A stretch of 64,000 bases of DNA, from positions 9,980,505 through 10,044,504 of the forward strand of contig NC_045140.1 of NCBI RefSeq assembly GCF_008831285.2. Direction: 5' to 3'. Made by a program: the position numbers and the translations under genes. The DNA comes from Nymphaea colorata (taxonomy: Eukaryota > Streptophyta > Magnoliopsida > Nymphaeales > Nymphaeaceae). The notes beneath the pieces were generated by a model. It searched no databases, was not told where the DNA came from, and saw nothing but the letters and a program-made list of their open reading frames with translations. Positions 13,879 through 25,938 of the stretch are shown one piece after another (the stretch's first letter is position 1; each line of letters opens with the position of its first letter).

Positions 13879-13934
13879 AACTCGACTCGTTTAACTCGAC
13901 TCGTTTAACTCGACTCGTTTAACTCGACTCGTTT
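13879..13934. repeat. Four 14-bp subterminal repeats
   Basis: Four exact tandem copies of AACTCGACTCGTTT, within a wider field of CTCGA/TCGAG motifs in both orientations. Clusters of this kind near a hAT end are plausible transposase-binding sites. Confidence 0.85.
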
Positions 13935-14887
13935 GGTTAATTGAGTTGCTTATTTGGTTAAACGAGTCGAGCTCGAGTTGACGAGCCGACTCGATTAGTT
14001 AATCGAGTCGAGTTCGAGTTCACTTCAGTGAACTCGTGTAAACTCGTCTCGGCTCGATTAATAGTTAATGAACCGGTTTTAAAAAAACCGGTTCAGACTC
14101 ACTTCAGCCGCTCGATTAGTTCTCAAGCAGGAAAAAAATATTAGGGTTTTGAAGGCTTGAAGCTGCACTAGCCTCTTTTCATTCTCCCTCTCAGCCTCTC
14201 TTCGTCGACTGCAACTTCTTCTCTTCTCCGCGGCTCCGCCTGTGCTCTGCGCTCCTGCCACCCTGCGTGTGCTCTCCGCTTTTCCAGTGAGTTGGATCCA
14301 ACTCAAAGAGGGAGTTCCAGGTATGGCTCCGCCATCCATCTCTCCATCTCTCTTTGTCTCTGTCTCTTTCTCCTCCTTCAAAACTCATCTTTCTCTCTGT
14401 TGCTCTTTAGCATTGGTGCCAAGGAAAATAGAGAGTTCTCTCATCTAGGCGGACGATTCCTTGCGTTTGTCAAGATCTGGGAAGTTGGCGGTGGTAGGCT
14501 GTTCACAATGTCATTATGTAATTTTTTGTTCTCCTCTGTTCGGTGCTTCTTTGTATTTCCTTCTTCAATGCCTTGGTAGTTGGTAGCCTTCTTTTTCTTC
14601 CCCTTATACACTGGTATGGTGCCGATGCCCCTTATTGAAGGCTTAAGGAAAAAAAAAAATCCCAAGATTGGACTATGCAGGGAAGTTGGTAGTTGGTAGC
14701 CTTCTTTTTCTACCCTCTGTACTACACTGACTCTGGTGCCTGGACCAAGTCCTCATCTCATTTGGAACCATTTATATGTTTATGAAACATCAGAGCCTTG
14801 TTTCAACCATAAACAAACTTAAAACTATTCTTCGATTGCACATGAATAGCACCAAACATATGTAAGGACAAAAAAAAAGCCACTTAC

Positions 14888-15314
14888 ATCTGGCCACGTC
14901 TCAGTTATGAACTCAACAATATCATAGGAAATATCTCCTTGGACGTCAATTTGGTCCTTTTCAGTTGGCCCCTGAAATGGGTAACACAGAGAGCATGAGA
15001 ATTCCTAGGTCAAGCTTTTATTAGAATTTATGCAATGAAATAATTCACTATACCTTTACAACAGAGGCTCCAGTAGCAAACTTTTTACCAAGTTTCTTTG
15101 AAGCTTCACTCAGTTTGACACCTAATCATCCATCAATTTATTCTATAAATACAAGAAAGCAACAAAACTAACAAAGTGTAGAGAGGGTTATTCAAGGAGC
15201 AGGGGAAAAGTAATGAAGATTAAATCACCTACCAAAGAGCTCAAGGTCTTTCACAATCGTCACACATTTCCGTTTGTTACGAACCACTTTCTCAATGATG
15301 ATTTCTTGCTTCTC
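14888..15314 (-). pseudogene. Partial DENR (SUI1-domain) gene, three internal exons
   Basis: Three minus-strand exons at 15233-15314, 15054-15121 and 14888-14971 join in frame into 78 codons with no stop. Each is bounded by AG and GT splice dinucleotides, and phases match at both junctions. The protein (IEKVVRNKRKCVTIV, KKLGKKFATGASVV, IDVQGDISYDIVEF) matches the SUI1/eIF1-like domain of density-regulated protein DENR, which works with MCT-1 in translation re-initiation and ribosome recycling. The N-terminal zinc-binding exons and the C-terminal exon were not found nearby. Its antisense position within a hAT 5' region suggests a captured or transposon-broken copy, although unseen distant exons remain possible. 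The frame shows no decay, so the event is recent or the exons are still used. Confidence 0.8.
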
Positions 15315-15996
15315 CTGCAAAGGAACAGTTTTAATATATAAGTGCTTGATGAATGATTTTAGCACTCCAATGATACTAAGTATAAATAATCAGCAAACAG
15401 GGTCGGTCATGAATACAAATGCATAAAAATTTCCAGAATAGTGAGAACCTTGAGATAACCAAGTTACCAGTGGGCAAAATTTTAGTTTTAGTTCATAGTG
15501 GAAGTAATCATGGATAACACAGTTGCTAGAAGCCATGGCACAATAAAGTGAAAAGTGACAACAGAAAGAATATAATGATTTGTGGAAAGGTTCTTAAAAC
15601 AGACAATATTTAAAAAAGAAAAAGAAAAAAAGAAAAGATGCATATCCAACCAGCTGCCCAAAAATAAGTTAACAATTCATCATTTTACCTAGTTACAGAT
15701 TCTCATATCAACAAACGAATGGACAGAGAAATGCCACACTAAACAAGTCATTCTGGAGAACTCTCCTCCAAAAATGTTATTATCTCCCATCTTGCATCAC
15801 ATTTTCATGTATATCTGTCCACGAACCAAAAATGAAGACAGTCATTCTAGTATGATCCACTTTTAGTATGTGCTGCACTGCTGCTTACATGGCTCTTTAT
15901 TATTTGTATGTCAAGCACCGATGCCGACTTACTATTTTCATTTTTTCTTATTTCTAGTTGGCCAATTTGCGATTGCTTAATTGCTTTCTACTCTAG

Positions 15997-16041
15997 CGGA
16001 TATCCTCTAAAGAAGGCAGAAGCATATGCTGCATTACGGAA
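15997..16041 (+). CDS. Candidate 45-nt micro-exon
   Basis: A 45-base open segment sits between a pyrimidine-tract AG and GTGAGT, a near-consensus donor. It encodes [14 protein letters not shown]. It could be a leader exon of the hAT gene or a captured host exon; no family is recognised. Confidence 0.25.
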
Positions 16042-16380
16042 GTGAGTTTGTTAGCAATTAATTGACATTTTTATTGCTGTTTCCCTCCATATACACTTGA
16101 TGTTTGTATTTGTGCTTTTTCGCATACATGCACTGTCATTTATGTCTTTTTTTTCTTTTGCATTTTCTTTAATTATAAGCTGTACAATTTGATCATTTAT
16201 ATGCACAAATGCACAGTTGCTTTTGGTATAGACTTGACATCACGTTGTTATGGAAATTGTCCAGCCTTTGTTTTCTTTGTACTTATTGTTCCCTTACCTT
16301 GCCCAGCCTTTGTTTTTTCATGCACCTGGGTCTGACTCAGCCACTGACAGATCAGGTAAATTGTTCCCATAAAGTGAAGA

Positions 16381-16764
16381 ATGACAAATTTAGGAAGCTC
16401 GAGCATTAATAAGGGCAAACAAGTATGTGATTCGAGACCGAGTTCAGATGATGTCCAAATCGGAGTACATTCCTCTAATGAAACTCCTATAGATTCGCAA
16501 GAACCTGACTATGAAGGGGTTTCAATAGATGCTCATGAAGTACGTATAAGTGGTGCAAAAAGGTCAAGGTCAAAGACTTCTACAATATGGAATGATTTTG
16601 ACGAGATTGTTATAAATGGTATCAAAAAAGGAAAATGTAAGTACTGCAGTGCACTATTTTTGATAAGTGGAGGAGGCTCTACATCATCAATGAGAAGACA
16701 CAAATGTTTGACACGTTTTGCTAACATGCTTTGGTCCCTACAAATCAAATTGAAATACTTGTGA
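16381..16764 (+). CDS. hAT transposase N-terminus with BED zinc finger
   Basis: 127 codons starting at the ATG at 16381. Residues 1-60 are low-complexity and serine/acid-rich. Residues about 65-107 form a BED-type zinc finger: an S-K-T-S-T-I-W-x-D-F stretch, a C-K-Y-C pair, then S-M-R-R-H with a further cysteine. BED fingers sit at the N-terminus of plant hAT transposases and bind transposon DNA. The ORF ends about 20 residues after the finger, far short of the roughly 600-800 residues of an active enzyme, and no catalytic block follows. It is a truncated remnant unless spliced to exons beyond recognition. Confidence 0.7.
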   Translation: MTNLGSSSINKGKQVCDSRPSSDDVQIGVHSSNETPIDSQEPDYEGVSIDAHEVRISGAKRSRSKTSTIWNDFDEIVINGIKKGKCKYCSALFLISGGGSTSSMRRHKCLTRFANMLWSLQIKLKYL

Positions 16765-17689
16765 TGTTCGTTCAATTGCTAATAAAACCAGATTACCTTT
16801 CACTTCTAGTTGCATATCAATGAAAACTGCATTTCAACTCTTACATATTTATCTATGGGGAGTTAACTCCTTGTCATCTATAACTAACTTACATTATTTC
16901 ATTAGTATTGTGGATGATCACTTGTGCATTGTTGATACTTTCTATAAAGCATAAATATGAAAACAAATCAACAGGTAAATTTTTTTCAAGTTTTTTATTA
17001 GAAAATACAATGGTAACATCTTAAAAGTCAAGTATGATAGTGGCACAAAATTATTAAACCAAGAACATAAGGATTTTTTTTGTTGAAAAAAGGTGTAATC
17101 CATGAACTTAGTTGTCCCTATACACCCCAATAGAATAGTGTTGTGAAGAGGAAGCAACAATACATTTTAGATATAGCTCATTCATTAAGATTTGAATTCA
17201 ATTTATCTATGACATTTTGTGCAAAATGCATTCAAACAACAATTTGTCTTATACACCAACTCCACTATTGAAACGAAAAATACCATGTGAAATGCTATTT
17301 TTAAGAAAACATGTTTTTACATAATGTGACTTTTTGGTTTTCTCTACAATGCAACTATCATCAAACCTAAACAAAATTTGATCAAAGATCAAGAAGATGC
17401 ATGATTTTGGTGGTATGCTTAAACAAAAAATACAATGTATATGATTTTGATACTCATAGAAGTTTTATCGGTCAAGATTTTAATTTTTTTTAAATATTCT
17501 TTTTCAATCAATCTAATCAACCTAAAATTCTTTTTCTTCCGCGGCCCATTATTGATCAAGCTATAAAGAAAAATATGTGACAAAAATAAAGTGTTGATGA
17601 CATTAGCAATAATAAGCAAAGTCATCCGACTACGTCTTCTAATTGCTCACAACAATGATCAAGCAAATAGTTATTGAGAAGAGGTCATT
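16765..17689. other. No gene recognised
   Basis: AT-rich sequence between the hAT remnant and the Copia remnant; no readable domain. Confidence 0.5.
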
Positions 17690-18790
17690 CATCTTGTTTT
17701 CCAATTCTATATCCTTTCAAAGGCTTTCTCTTACTCATGAATCATCTTGGCTTATTGTTTCACATTTGTCTTAACCTCTATCATATTTTGAAGTAGTAAA
17801 GCACAAGTTCTAGCATTAATCTATGGGAGCTTAAGCTAAAGCATTAGAAGACAAGAGAACATGGGCTCTTACTCATTGTCCACCTAGTGTTGGATCAATT
17901 GGTTGCAAGTGGGTATATAGGATGAAACATATATCAGATGGAACTATTGAAAGGTTCAAGGCACGCTTGGTACTAAAATGATATGGGCAAATAGAGGGGC
18001 TGAACTATAATGAAACTTACGTACTAGTTACCAAATTAGTGTCTGTGAGATGCTTACCATTGCCACAAAATTGACTTGGAGCCCATATCAGATGAATGTC
18101 TACAATACATTTTTACATGGTGGCTTGCTTGAAGTTGTTCTACCTAAAGGATATGGCTTACAAGGGAAAAAATAGAATTTGTAAATCGAACAAATCATCC
18201 TATAGACTCTAATAGGCTTCACAAAACTGGTTTATCAAGTTCTCTATTGTGCTTAGAAGCTATGGGTTAGTTACTTGCTATTCACACTCTCTGAAGGTGG
18301 GAGTTTTATTATTGTCTTGGTCTATGTAGATGACCTTATCATTATAAGAAATAAGGATGAAGAGATCAACAAGTTCAAGAATTACTTAGATTTTGCATAT
18401 GAAAGATTTCGAAAAACTGAAATTTTTCTTAGGTCTTGAACTTGCAAGAAACAAATAGGGAATTCATGTAGCATAAAGGAAGTATGCTGTCGATAATATT
18501 GAAAAACCTGGTCATATAGATGCAAAGTCTGTTGATAAACCAATGGAAGAACACATACATCTGCCTAAAAATGTTTGAGAATGCATCATAGGTGATACAA
18601 AGTATATGAGATTAGTAGAGAAACTAAACTACCTAACAATTACATGGTCTGACATGCTTATTTCAGTGAATGTATAAAGCAGTTGTATGGAAAAACTTTG
18701 CAATACTAATTGGGAAGCTGCTTTAAAAGTGGTTATACATGTAAAAAATAGTGCCGGTTAAGGAGTTTTCATGCCAAGCATAAATGAATT
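17690..18790 (+). pseudogene. Decayed Copia reverse transcriptase/RNase H
   Basis: With stops and shifts, the translation follows a Copia pol: G-C-K-W-V-Y-R-M-K, D-G-T-I-E-R-F-K-A-R-L, a VLVYVDDLII-like active-site block around 18320-18345, and a Y-M-R-L-V-x-K-L-N-Y-L-T-I-T block near 18605. Gag, integrase and LTRs are absent. The lineage clearly differs from the two large elements of the window. Confidence 0.8.
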
Positions 18791-18828
18791 CTAGACAAGC
18801 ATTGGAAAGGCATTATCAATCTACATTC

Positions 18829-18957
18829 ATACATCCATCTGTTATCTCATTATCTCATAAATCTTTAGTTATCTCATAAACAATTAGTGTTATCCCATAC
18901 ATCCATTTGTCTGTTCGTTATCTCATTATCTCATAAATGTTTTATTGTCTCATAAAC
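18829..18957. repeat. Degenerate tandem repeat rich in TTATCTCAT
   Basis: Two imperfect units (about 18829-18882 and 18898-18957) share ACATCCAT followed by repeated TTATCTCATTATCTCATAA blocks, with more scattered TATCTCAT motifs up to about 19005. Confidence 0.7.
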
Positions 18958-20733
18958 ATTATATCATACTTCTTTGTTATTTTGTACCTATTTGTTATCT
19001 CATGCACATGCATATGTAATGTTTGGGCATGAAAGAAAATGTGCATATTGGTAGTATGGTCCACATCTGGCGCACACTCGTTACATACACGGAGTGGCAT
19101 ACAAAACTCTCTCTCATATTCATGAATGTTGTATTTGTCACTGTTAAATGTCTTTGTGTGCATATTTGTTCTTGAAACCATATATTAAGTCTCTCAGTTT
19201 CGTGCAGGAGTGAGACAAGACTTTCAAATTACTTAACATAATTTGGAATAAGTCAATAGTATCCATTGTATGGAAAAATTTCCCAATTTCTCATCCCCAT
19301 CTTCCCTTTTCAGGTGATTGCAAATAAAAGGGCTGGCGATGTGGCTGGAACATTACTGAAATGGCCTTGTTATGCCAAAACCATTCCAAGATCTACCAGA
19401 ATTTTTAGGACTAGAATAATTAGAACTTTTATTCTAAGATTTGACTGGGTTGCTTGTTCAGTTTATCTTCTAAATAATAGTGCTTTGTTGTCAGTATCTA
19501 TTGTAATGATGCTTAATAGTATAAAAATTAGGATGTTTGAAAAATTATTTCCATGTGCTATGTCTTCAATAAAAAATTTGCTTTCAATAAAACAAATTGG
19601 TCACAGAAGTTTAGGTTCGCAACATCTTTAAGTTTTTTTTTCTAACAATATTGTACATTCATTTATGCAATAGTGTTTTTGAAATAAATATTACTCAAAA
19701 CAGACCACTCGACAGATGGTTCCGCATGACTTTTTCTTGCTTGATGTAAATTTTTTGTTTTTTCATGATTCCATGCTATCCTTCTCATTGCGACTTTCAA
19801 GTAGTTTTGTGAAAAAATAAATAAAACCATGTTCCAATAATAGCCTTTGAAAGTATGAAATGATCTTTAAATGCAGCAATCAAATATAGACATAAATACG
19901 CCATGCATTACTGCAACGAGAACCTGGTGTTCATATAGAACATGTATCCAAGAATGCAACGTTTTGCAATTAAATGACTTCGAAAAAATCAATAAAATTA
20001 AAGGATGAAATATGAGATGTTTTAAATGAGAATAGTGCATTAGAAAACGATTGAATTACCTGTAAAATGTGGATCTGAGTGGTTCAAATGATGAAGCAGT
20101 ACTAAAAGGTAATACTAAGTGGGTAGGGATGGAGGAAATCAATTAAGTTTACAAAGTGGGTCTCAAAATTTTGAACTCTCTATGTGTTGGTTACTTATTT
20201 TGTGGTTTATCATAGACATGTCATTTACTCGGACCATCTAATGTATGGAGTAGTTTGCGGTGCAATAATGCGTGAATTAATTTAAGTTCTTCTTCTTAGA
20301 CATTATATTAAAATATATTAAAATAGTGCATATATAACAAGTCCCAATTAGTGCCTCCCTTTGGGATCTGGTTGCAGTAACAGCTTGCTGGGGGTACGCC
20401 CCTACCATTATCATTTCGGGAGCCTCCATTTGTTTCCCCATGTTTTATAGTGGAAGAGAGTAACGCCCAAAGCGCCTCCATTTCATGTGAATTTTATTCT
20501 TAATGCAGCAAATAATTGCAAATATTGCTGAATTTATTTCTATTGAGACAAACAGTTGTAAATTTTTTTGTTAATATGTTGCTATATGTCTTATTGTTTA
20601 TCCTTGTGAAAAGCACATAATCTGTTACGTAAGAACCTATAAATCACTTAGCTCGTTTCAACCTGGCTAGATCGATCAGTTTAGGGTCAAATAGGAACAA
20701 CTATCATCTGCAACCTCTAGGAAGCACCTACAC
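18958..20733. other. No gene recognised
   Basis: Mostly anonymous. At 19314 a strong acceptor (CTTCCCTTTTCAG) begins an open segment running to 19631 that resembles the candidate exon at 6058-6127. The product is unknown. Confidence 0.4.
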
Positions 20734-20958
20734 TCAACGGCTTAAGCAGCTATTCCCAAAAGGTATGCCGTTAGAGTGAGTGTGCCCCGCCGGGTCTAAT
20801 CTCCTCTCCTTCGACTGATTGTTTGCGTCGGATGTCAGGTTCTCTGTTACACTAACCTCCCCACTCACCAAAGTGAGGCTGTGCAGCTGAGCTGACCCTT
20901 CAAGACTCACTGATCGGGCTGACAAGTTCTCGAAAGTGTTCTTCAATCTGATTTCCAT
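20734..20958 (-). CDS. Small ORF, unknown product
   Basis: 74 codons from an ATG. The composition is balanced and GC is higher than in the flanks, giving a soluble, serine-rich peptide (it begins MEIRLKNTFENLSARSVSLE). About 20 bases upstream on the same strand lies TTTGCAG, a possible acceptor, so it may be the last exon of a broken gene. No domain recognised and no homologue in the window. Confidence 0.3.
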   Translation of the reverse strand: MEIRLKNTFENLSARSVSLEGSAQLHSLTLVSGEVSVTENLTSDANNQSKERRLDPAGHTHSNGIPFGNSCLSR

Positions 20959-22344
20959 GAAAACTACTAAAGCTGCAAAGGATTACACTCTAATTGACAA
21001 GGTATAGCGCTCAAGTGTTGGAGAAAGTCCTAATTCCTAAAGAGGAAAAGGTAAAGCCTGGACTCCATGGGTATTGTCTACCAAGTATTGAATTTGTCGT
21101 GGCACTGAATGGGCCAATGGAAAATCAGCGACTTATGTATTAATGGGTTTAAGAAGCTGTGGCGGCAGCAGCCATTAAAATAAAGGGATAATTTACAAAT
21201 TACTCATCTCAATCTAAATGATCTGCAAAGGAAGAGAAAAATAAACTGGATAATTTTCAATAGAAGGGCAACTGTGTAAATTATTCCATATAATTTTAGT
21301 GACTTCCATGCCGAAGCAACTCATTGAGATTTTCCACAAAAGTTGAGTGCACGTTTCTTGATTTTTAAGAGTTGACTTGTGATTTACTATTTTCCCAAGA
21401 ATCGAGCCACTTTGTATAATTTTGTGAAAGATAGCGGAAATATTTCAGTACGTTCAGTCTAAGGTGTGCTAGCGTTTTAATGGCACACTACAATTACGAA
21501 AAATAGTTTTTTAAAAATTATTTTTTAAAATTAGTTTTGCAAAATAGATTTGTATGTTTGGATATAGAATTTAAAAAGTTTTTTGTTTTTAATTAATTTG
21601 GGTGAAATATTTTCTTCCAAAATTATTTTTTCGTAAAACTTGCACTTCTTATCATCCAAACTCTTACAAAACAGTGTCTTAGAAGGAAGAATCGTTTTTT
21701 ACCTCAAAAATGAGTTTTGCCACCCAAACAACCTAAGAGTGCGCTCTCGTGCATTTGAAATATTAATCCTCTGAGGGACACTCTTGGAAAACGATCCAAA
21801 CACAAAAAATTATATGTTAAAGGTTTTTGACTTGGTATGCGGGAGAAAAGTCGACGGATGGAATATGGCATGGGACAAGAAAAAAGTTCAACCAATAGAT
21901 ATACAAAACCATCTGATCAAAACCAGTGGTTTTGAGCAATTATTTCTAAAACCTGACTAATTAAATGCATGCGCAATGCCGAGAAAGCTAAACAATCAAA
22001 ATTAAATTACATATATATGCCGAAAGAAAATATATAAAATGGTTGGCAGATGTCATCAGTGATAACCATTAGAAAATGCATGAAGAACCACTAAAAAATG
22101 CAGGGTGGCTTCGATGTGAGTGCAGGTTTATAGTCATACTTTCAGATATAGGTTTATTTTTAGAAAGACTTGACTCTCTCCCCCTGTCATATATCTCTCT
22201 CTCAGAGAACGTTGAAGTAGCGGAGACATTTAGATCTACATCTTTTCTTCCACTTTAAAGAAAACAAAGTGGGTGATCAGTGAACAACAATTTAAAAATG
22301 TGTATTGTAGAGTTTATTCGGCTATCCAACCTAAGGGCCGGAAT

Positions 22345-22346
<2 letters not shown>
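20959..22346. other. No gene recognised
   Basis: AT-rich spacer without a readable domain. Confidence 0.5.

Positions 22347-22375
<29 letters not shown>
22347..22375. repeat. Poly-T tract, 29 bases
   Basis: Homopolymer T run. Read on the minus strand it is a poly-A tail-like tract, so a retroposon end is possible. Confidence 0.95.
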
Positions 22376-22380
<5 letters not shown>

Positions 22381-22474
22381 AAGAAACTGGGCAGGTTGGG
22401 CAGGCCCAGGCTGGGCATTAGGGTCCGACTTAACTCAATATATACATCTTCAAACCTTATATATATCTCTCTCT

Positions 22475-22477
<3 letters not shown>

Positions 22478-22534
<57 letters not shown>
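22478..22534. repeat. (AT)n microsatellite
   Basis: AT tract preceded by a short CT tract; six-frame ORFs through it are artefacts. Confidence 0.95.
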
Positions 22535-22536
<2 letters not shown>

Positions 22537-24152
22537 GTGAGCATCCTCTTCCTTAGTGAGATGTTGATGGACTACCCACCATCGGCAAGAATGAGTTTTC
22601 TTGTGGTGACCATCACCTATGGCGACAAGCACATATTTTCTTTTCTAATGTCTTCACAAACCCCCAATGATTGGTGAGGGCTTGCCAATGTCAATGGATT
22701 TTTTTTTTTTTTTAGATGGTCTGAATTAGGCCAAATATGCCTTAAACTGTGAAGCTGACGATCAGACCTGGCTCAATTACTTACTAATAGATGTGGCTGA
22801 GGGTTTCAGGTTTATTCAAGTCCAACTAGAGCTGTTCACGAGCCTGCTCGAACTTGGCTCGATTTCTAAAAACTTGAATATGGCTCAAGCAGTTCGTCGA
22901 GGATTGGCTTGAGCTTATTTGGAAAGAAAAAGACAGCATGGATTCATATATTTTCAATTACGAGGATTAGGCAAAGATAATTTTATTGTTACTTCTTTAA
23001 GAGAATAGAGTACCGAAACAAAGCAATTACCAAAACAAGCAAGAACGAACATTTTAGAACGAAAATACAACATGACATTAACAACTTTAACAATTGAAAT
23101 ACCGTGATTATGTGGTCGTTTGTACAATTGGACTGAAAGAAAGGAGAGAATTAGTTTAAAAAAATGACAACAACGATAAAAAATTAAAAGATTAATTAGA
23201 AGGAAGCTATATACATTTCTATTTCATTTGTCATACTGTGACTGCACTGGCTTATTTTTCTTTTGTGAATGACATAACCGTGCCCAATATGATTAATGGT
23301 TGACATTTTGAGTAATTTGATTCAATTTCCTTAGCGTATTGTGGTGCTCCATTATTGCCCTTCTTTGATATTTAATTAATTGAAATAAAAGGAATGGCTA
23401 CCCTAACGATGAATGTCGTCATTTTGTGGTGAAGAATTCAACATCAGGAGCCAAACCGATAATTGCGCTTAATAAGCACTTAGTTAAATGTTCATAATTT
23501 TCTCCTACTGAAAGCAACACAATCGATGAAAAACTACTCATTTTAAAGGGAAGAAAAGAACCGTTCAACAGCCGTGAACCCAGGGATGGGGGAAAGGGTG
23601 TGAGGTTTCAACCTCTTATCCAATTACCAAAAGAGAAGAAAAGAAAAACGAAAGCTTGTGTGAGAAGTTAAATGATGAGAATTTTACCTTGTTGGCCCCT
23701 CTTTGATGATGACTAAGCTTCTCCATAGATTTACCTCCGCCTCCATGGATACGTCTAAGAAGATGCAGTCTTATTATCTTTTATGAAAAGCCGCTAAATG
23801 GTGGCGAGCAGTCGAACTGGGGCGCCCAAAGAATTCTTTTGCTACGAACAACGGAAAATGAAACTCAGGAGATGTACACATACATAATGAACTGAGAAGA
23901 TGTTTCCTTTTTTTCCTTTTCGACTGTTTAGCAAAGCCATTGCTGCGTCTACCATTTTGAATGCCTTTTGTTAGGATTTGCAAAACTGTTGGGTTGTAAG
24001 AACTTTTTTCTTTAATTTCCAAAATTTTCTTCGCTGAAAGCAGTAATACTTTAACTTTTGAACCAAACAAAACACTATGTAATTATTCCATAAATATAAA
24101 TATGCACTAAACAGTCCTACACCTGCTTCTGCCCCTGCCTTCAGATCATAAG
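22535..24152. other. No gene recognised
   Basis: Around 22826-22920 is a patch of GAGCC/GGCTCGA motifs resembling a transposon end. The rest is anonymous. Confidence 0.45.
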
Positions 24153-24263
24153 ATGGAGAAACAGCTAAAAGAAGCTGGCCGCCTTAGGAACAAGGCCTTA
24201 GAGGTGCAGACAGCCACGGCTTTCTTCCTTCCGTTGCCTCCAAGGTTCAGGACTGCATTTTAA
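24153..24263 (+). CDS. Small ORF behind an acceptor-like site
   Basis: 36 codons (begins MEKQLKEAGRLRNKALEVQ) just after CTGCCCCTGCCTTCAG, a convincing splice-acceptor context. The first half is an amphipathic, charged helix-like sequence. No family recognised. It could be the terminal exon of an old gene or chance. Confidence 0.22.
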   Translation: MEKQLKEAGRLRNKALEVQTATAFFLPLPPRFRTAF

Positions 24264-25479
24264 GAAGGGATTGACACATACTCATGACCGCGTACTTCTC
24301 ACTTGGTCCATAATATATGTATAGGTATGAGAAACAGGGTTGCGAACATGACATATGAGGTAATTTGCATGCAGCATACCTTCAAAGATGTGAGCTATAT
24401 CACACTTGCCGCCCTTGTTTCTTTCCTTCTGCGTACATGTCATCTAGAAGTTCATGCTTCCCGGCAGCGGCAAAAACGGAACCCCAACGACCATCATATT
24501 GCGTCAATGTGTTCTTCATTGGCGGCAGGTTTAATAACGCTAATAGAAGGCCCCCCCCAGCACGTTTATTGATGGTGGGTACAGCAAACTATTTGAGTAT
24601 TAATATTCCAAACGAAGACGTTGGATAATACAAAATTCGCTGCGTTGACCACCAAACAAAGGCTTCTGGAATACGGTGGAAGGGAATCTTTTTTCTACCT
24701 ATTCCAATTTCATGTCGTGTTTGATGCATGGTACACAAATAAAACATAACTACTACTTTCTTAGGTGTTTCATGGGGCTGAAAACAAATCTTATACGACC
24801 ATTTCCATAAACCTTCTCCCTCCTAGCCATTGATGAGTCCTTCACCTCTAAATACAGATTATGCATTCAGCCCTTTTGTTTCGCAACCACTTTTTACTCA
24901 ATGACTCATCGACTCAACAGCAAAAGGCAGCAAAAAACTACCGATCGATCTAAATACAACATTGTTTTCATTGATAAACTGATTCACGGTGGCAGAACAT
25001 CATTTTCATTTGACAAGGAAAAGCCCCTCGTTTGCAAAACCCCTTTTTTGTCTCTTAAATTTATCCGACTGATTTGCACAGGTTTGGTGCATCCTTGCAG
25101 CAACAGACGGCGATAAATGGAAGGCGTCACTGGAAACTCCCTTTTTGTCAGATGAATCCGGCCGATGGTTTGAGGAAACCCCTTTACCATCTGTTAAGTC
25201 CGGCTGGACGACCGCAGCACATTGGCAACGGTACGTCGGTGTCAGATCAACTTGAATACATGGCGGGTGGGAGAAGAAGAAACCTCTTTTTCAGCGTTAG
25301 GTGGGTGGGAATTAAGACACATATGCCGACCAAAAAAAGTTTTTAACTGTTTTCAACAAAGTTTTTCCATCATCGAGCTAGTATAGATTCAAGAAGTTTT
25401 TATTCTTTTCTGAAACAAGCAGAAAAAAAGAAAAATAAAAACATAAAAACATGAATTGAGATGAAAGGCGGCATAGATT
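24264..25479. other. No gene recognised
   Basis: Includes a run of eight or nine C residues near 24551 and GC-richer DNA around 25130-25290. Short ORFs only. Confidence 0.45.
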
Positions 25480-25890
25480 TGAATAAGATATCCGATCAAA
25501 CTCTTCTAAAAAAATAAATATTTAAAAAATATTTGATTAAAAATTGTGATCAATTTAAATTTAAGAAATGACATTTGATCGTATTCAAATTAGATTCAGT
25601 TTGAAATAAATATCCTATATTCAATGCTCTTATATTTTCAAAATGATTGGGGCTGAATTGGATTAAAAATTTGGATTCGAATATCAATGCAAAATTGGAA
25701 ATGCAAAATTGGAAATTGGATTCGATCAGATTGCGAAATCTCATTTTGGATCTGCATTTTGATTGTAAATCCAGACATCAAATCCAGATTTAAATATATT
25801 TTTTATCTATTCATATTCAAATCTGAATCTGAATATATGAATCTCCAAAACAAAAAGTGTATGTCGGATTCAAATCCTGTCGGATGACAT
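25480..25890. repeat. AT-rich element with GGATTCGAAT/GGATCTGAAT motifs
   Basis: Dense direct and inverted variants of ATTCGAATCC and AAATCTGAATC. Similar motif fields appear at about 60175-60300 and 63390-63460, so this is probably a dispersed non-coding element such as a MITE. Ends and target duplication were not resolved. Confidence 0.4.
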
Positions 25891-25893
25891 CCT

Positions 25894-25895
<2 letters not shown>

Positions 25896-25937
<42 letters not shown>
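25896..25937. repeat. (AT)n microsatellite
   Basis: Uninterrupted AT tract. Confidence 0.95.

Positions 25938-25938
<1 letters not shown>

Larger units (their letters stand above)
13850..16764 (+). mobile_element. hAT-type transposon, 5' part
   Basis: The start TAGGGCTG followed by dense ACTCG/CGAGT motifs is typical of the ends of plant hAT elements. A pyrimidine-rich leader-like segment follows at about 14150-14430, and a BED zinc-finger ORF lies at 16381. The catalytic hAT transposase and dimerisation domains are not seen downstream, and the opposite terminal repeat was not found, so the element is truncated or decayed. The candidate 8-bp flank on the left is CTACTGAT; no partner copy was located. 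A degenerate duplication of about 110 bp occurs around 14573 and 14683. Confidence 0.5.

Noticed and set aside
14079-14665. Several overlapping ORFs of 65-100 codons on both strands
   Set aside because: Pyrimidine-rich leader-like segment of the hAT element; overlapping frames on opposite strands with no domain.
22273-22677. ORFs of 134 and 86 codons
   Set aside because: They run through poly-T, CT and (AT)n tracts and give homopolymeric peptides.
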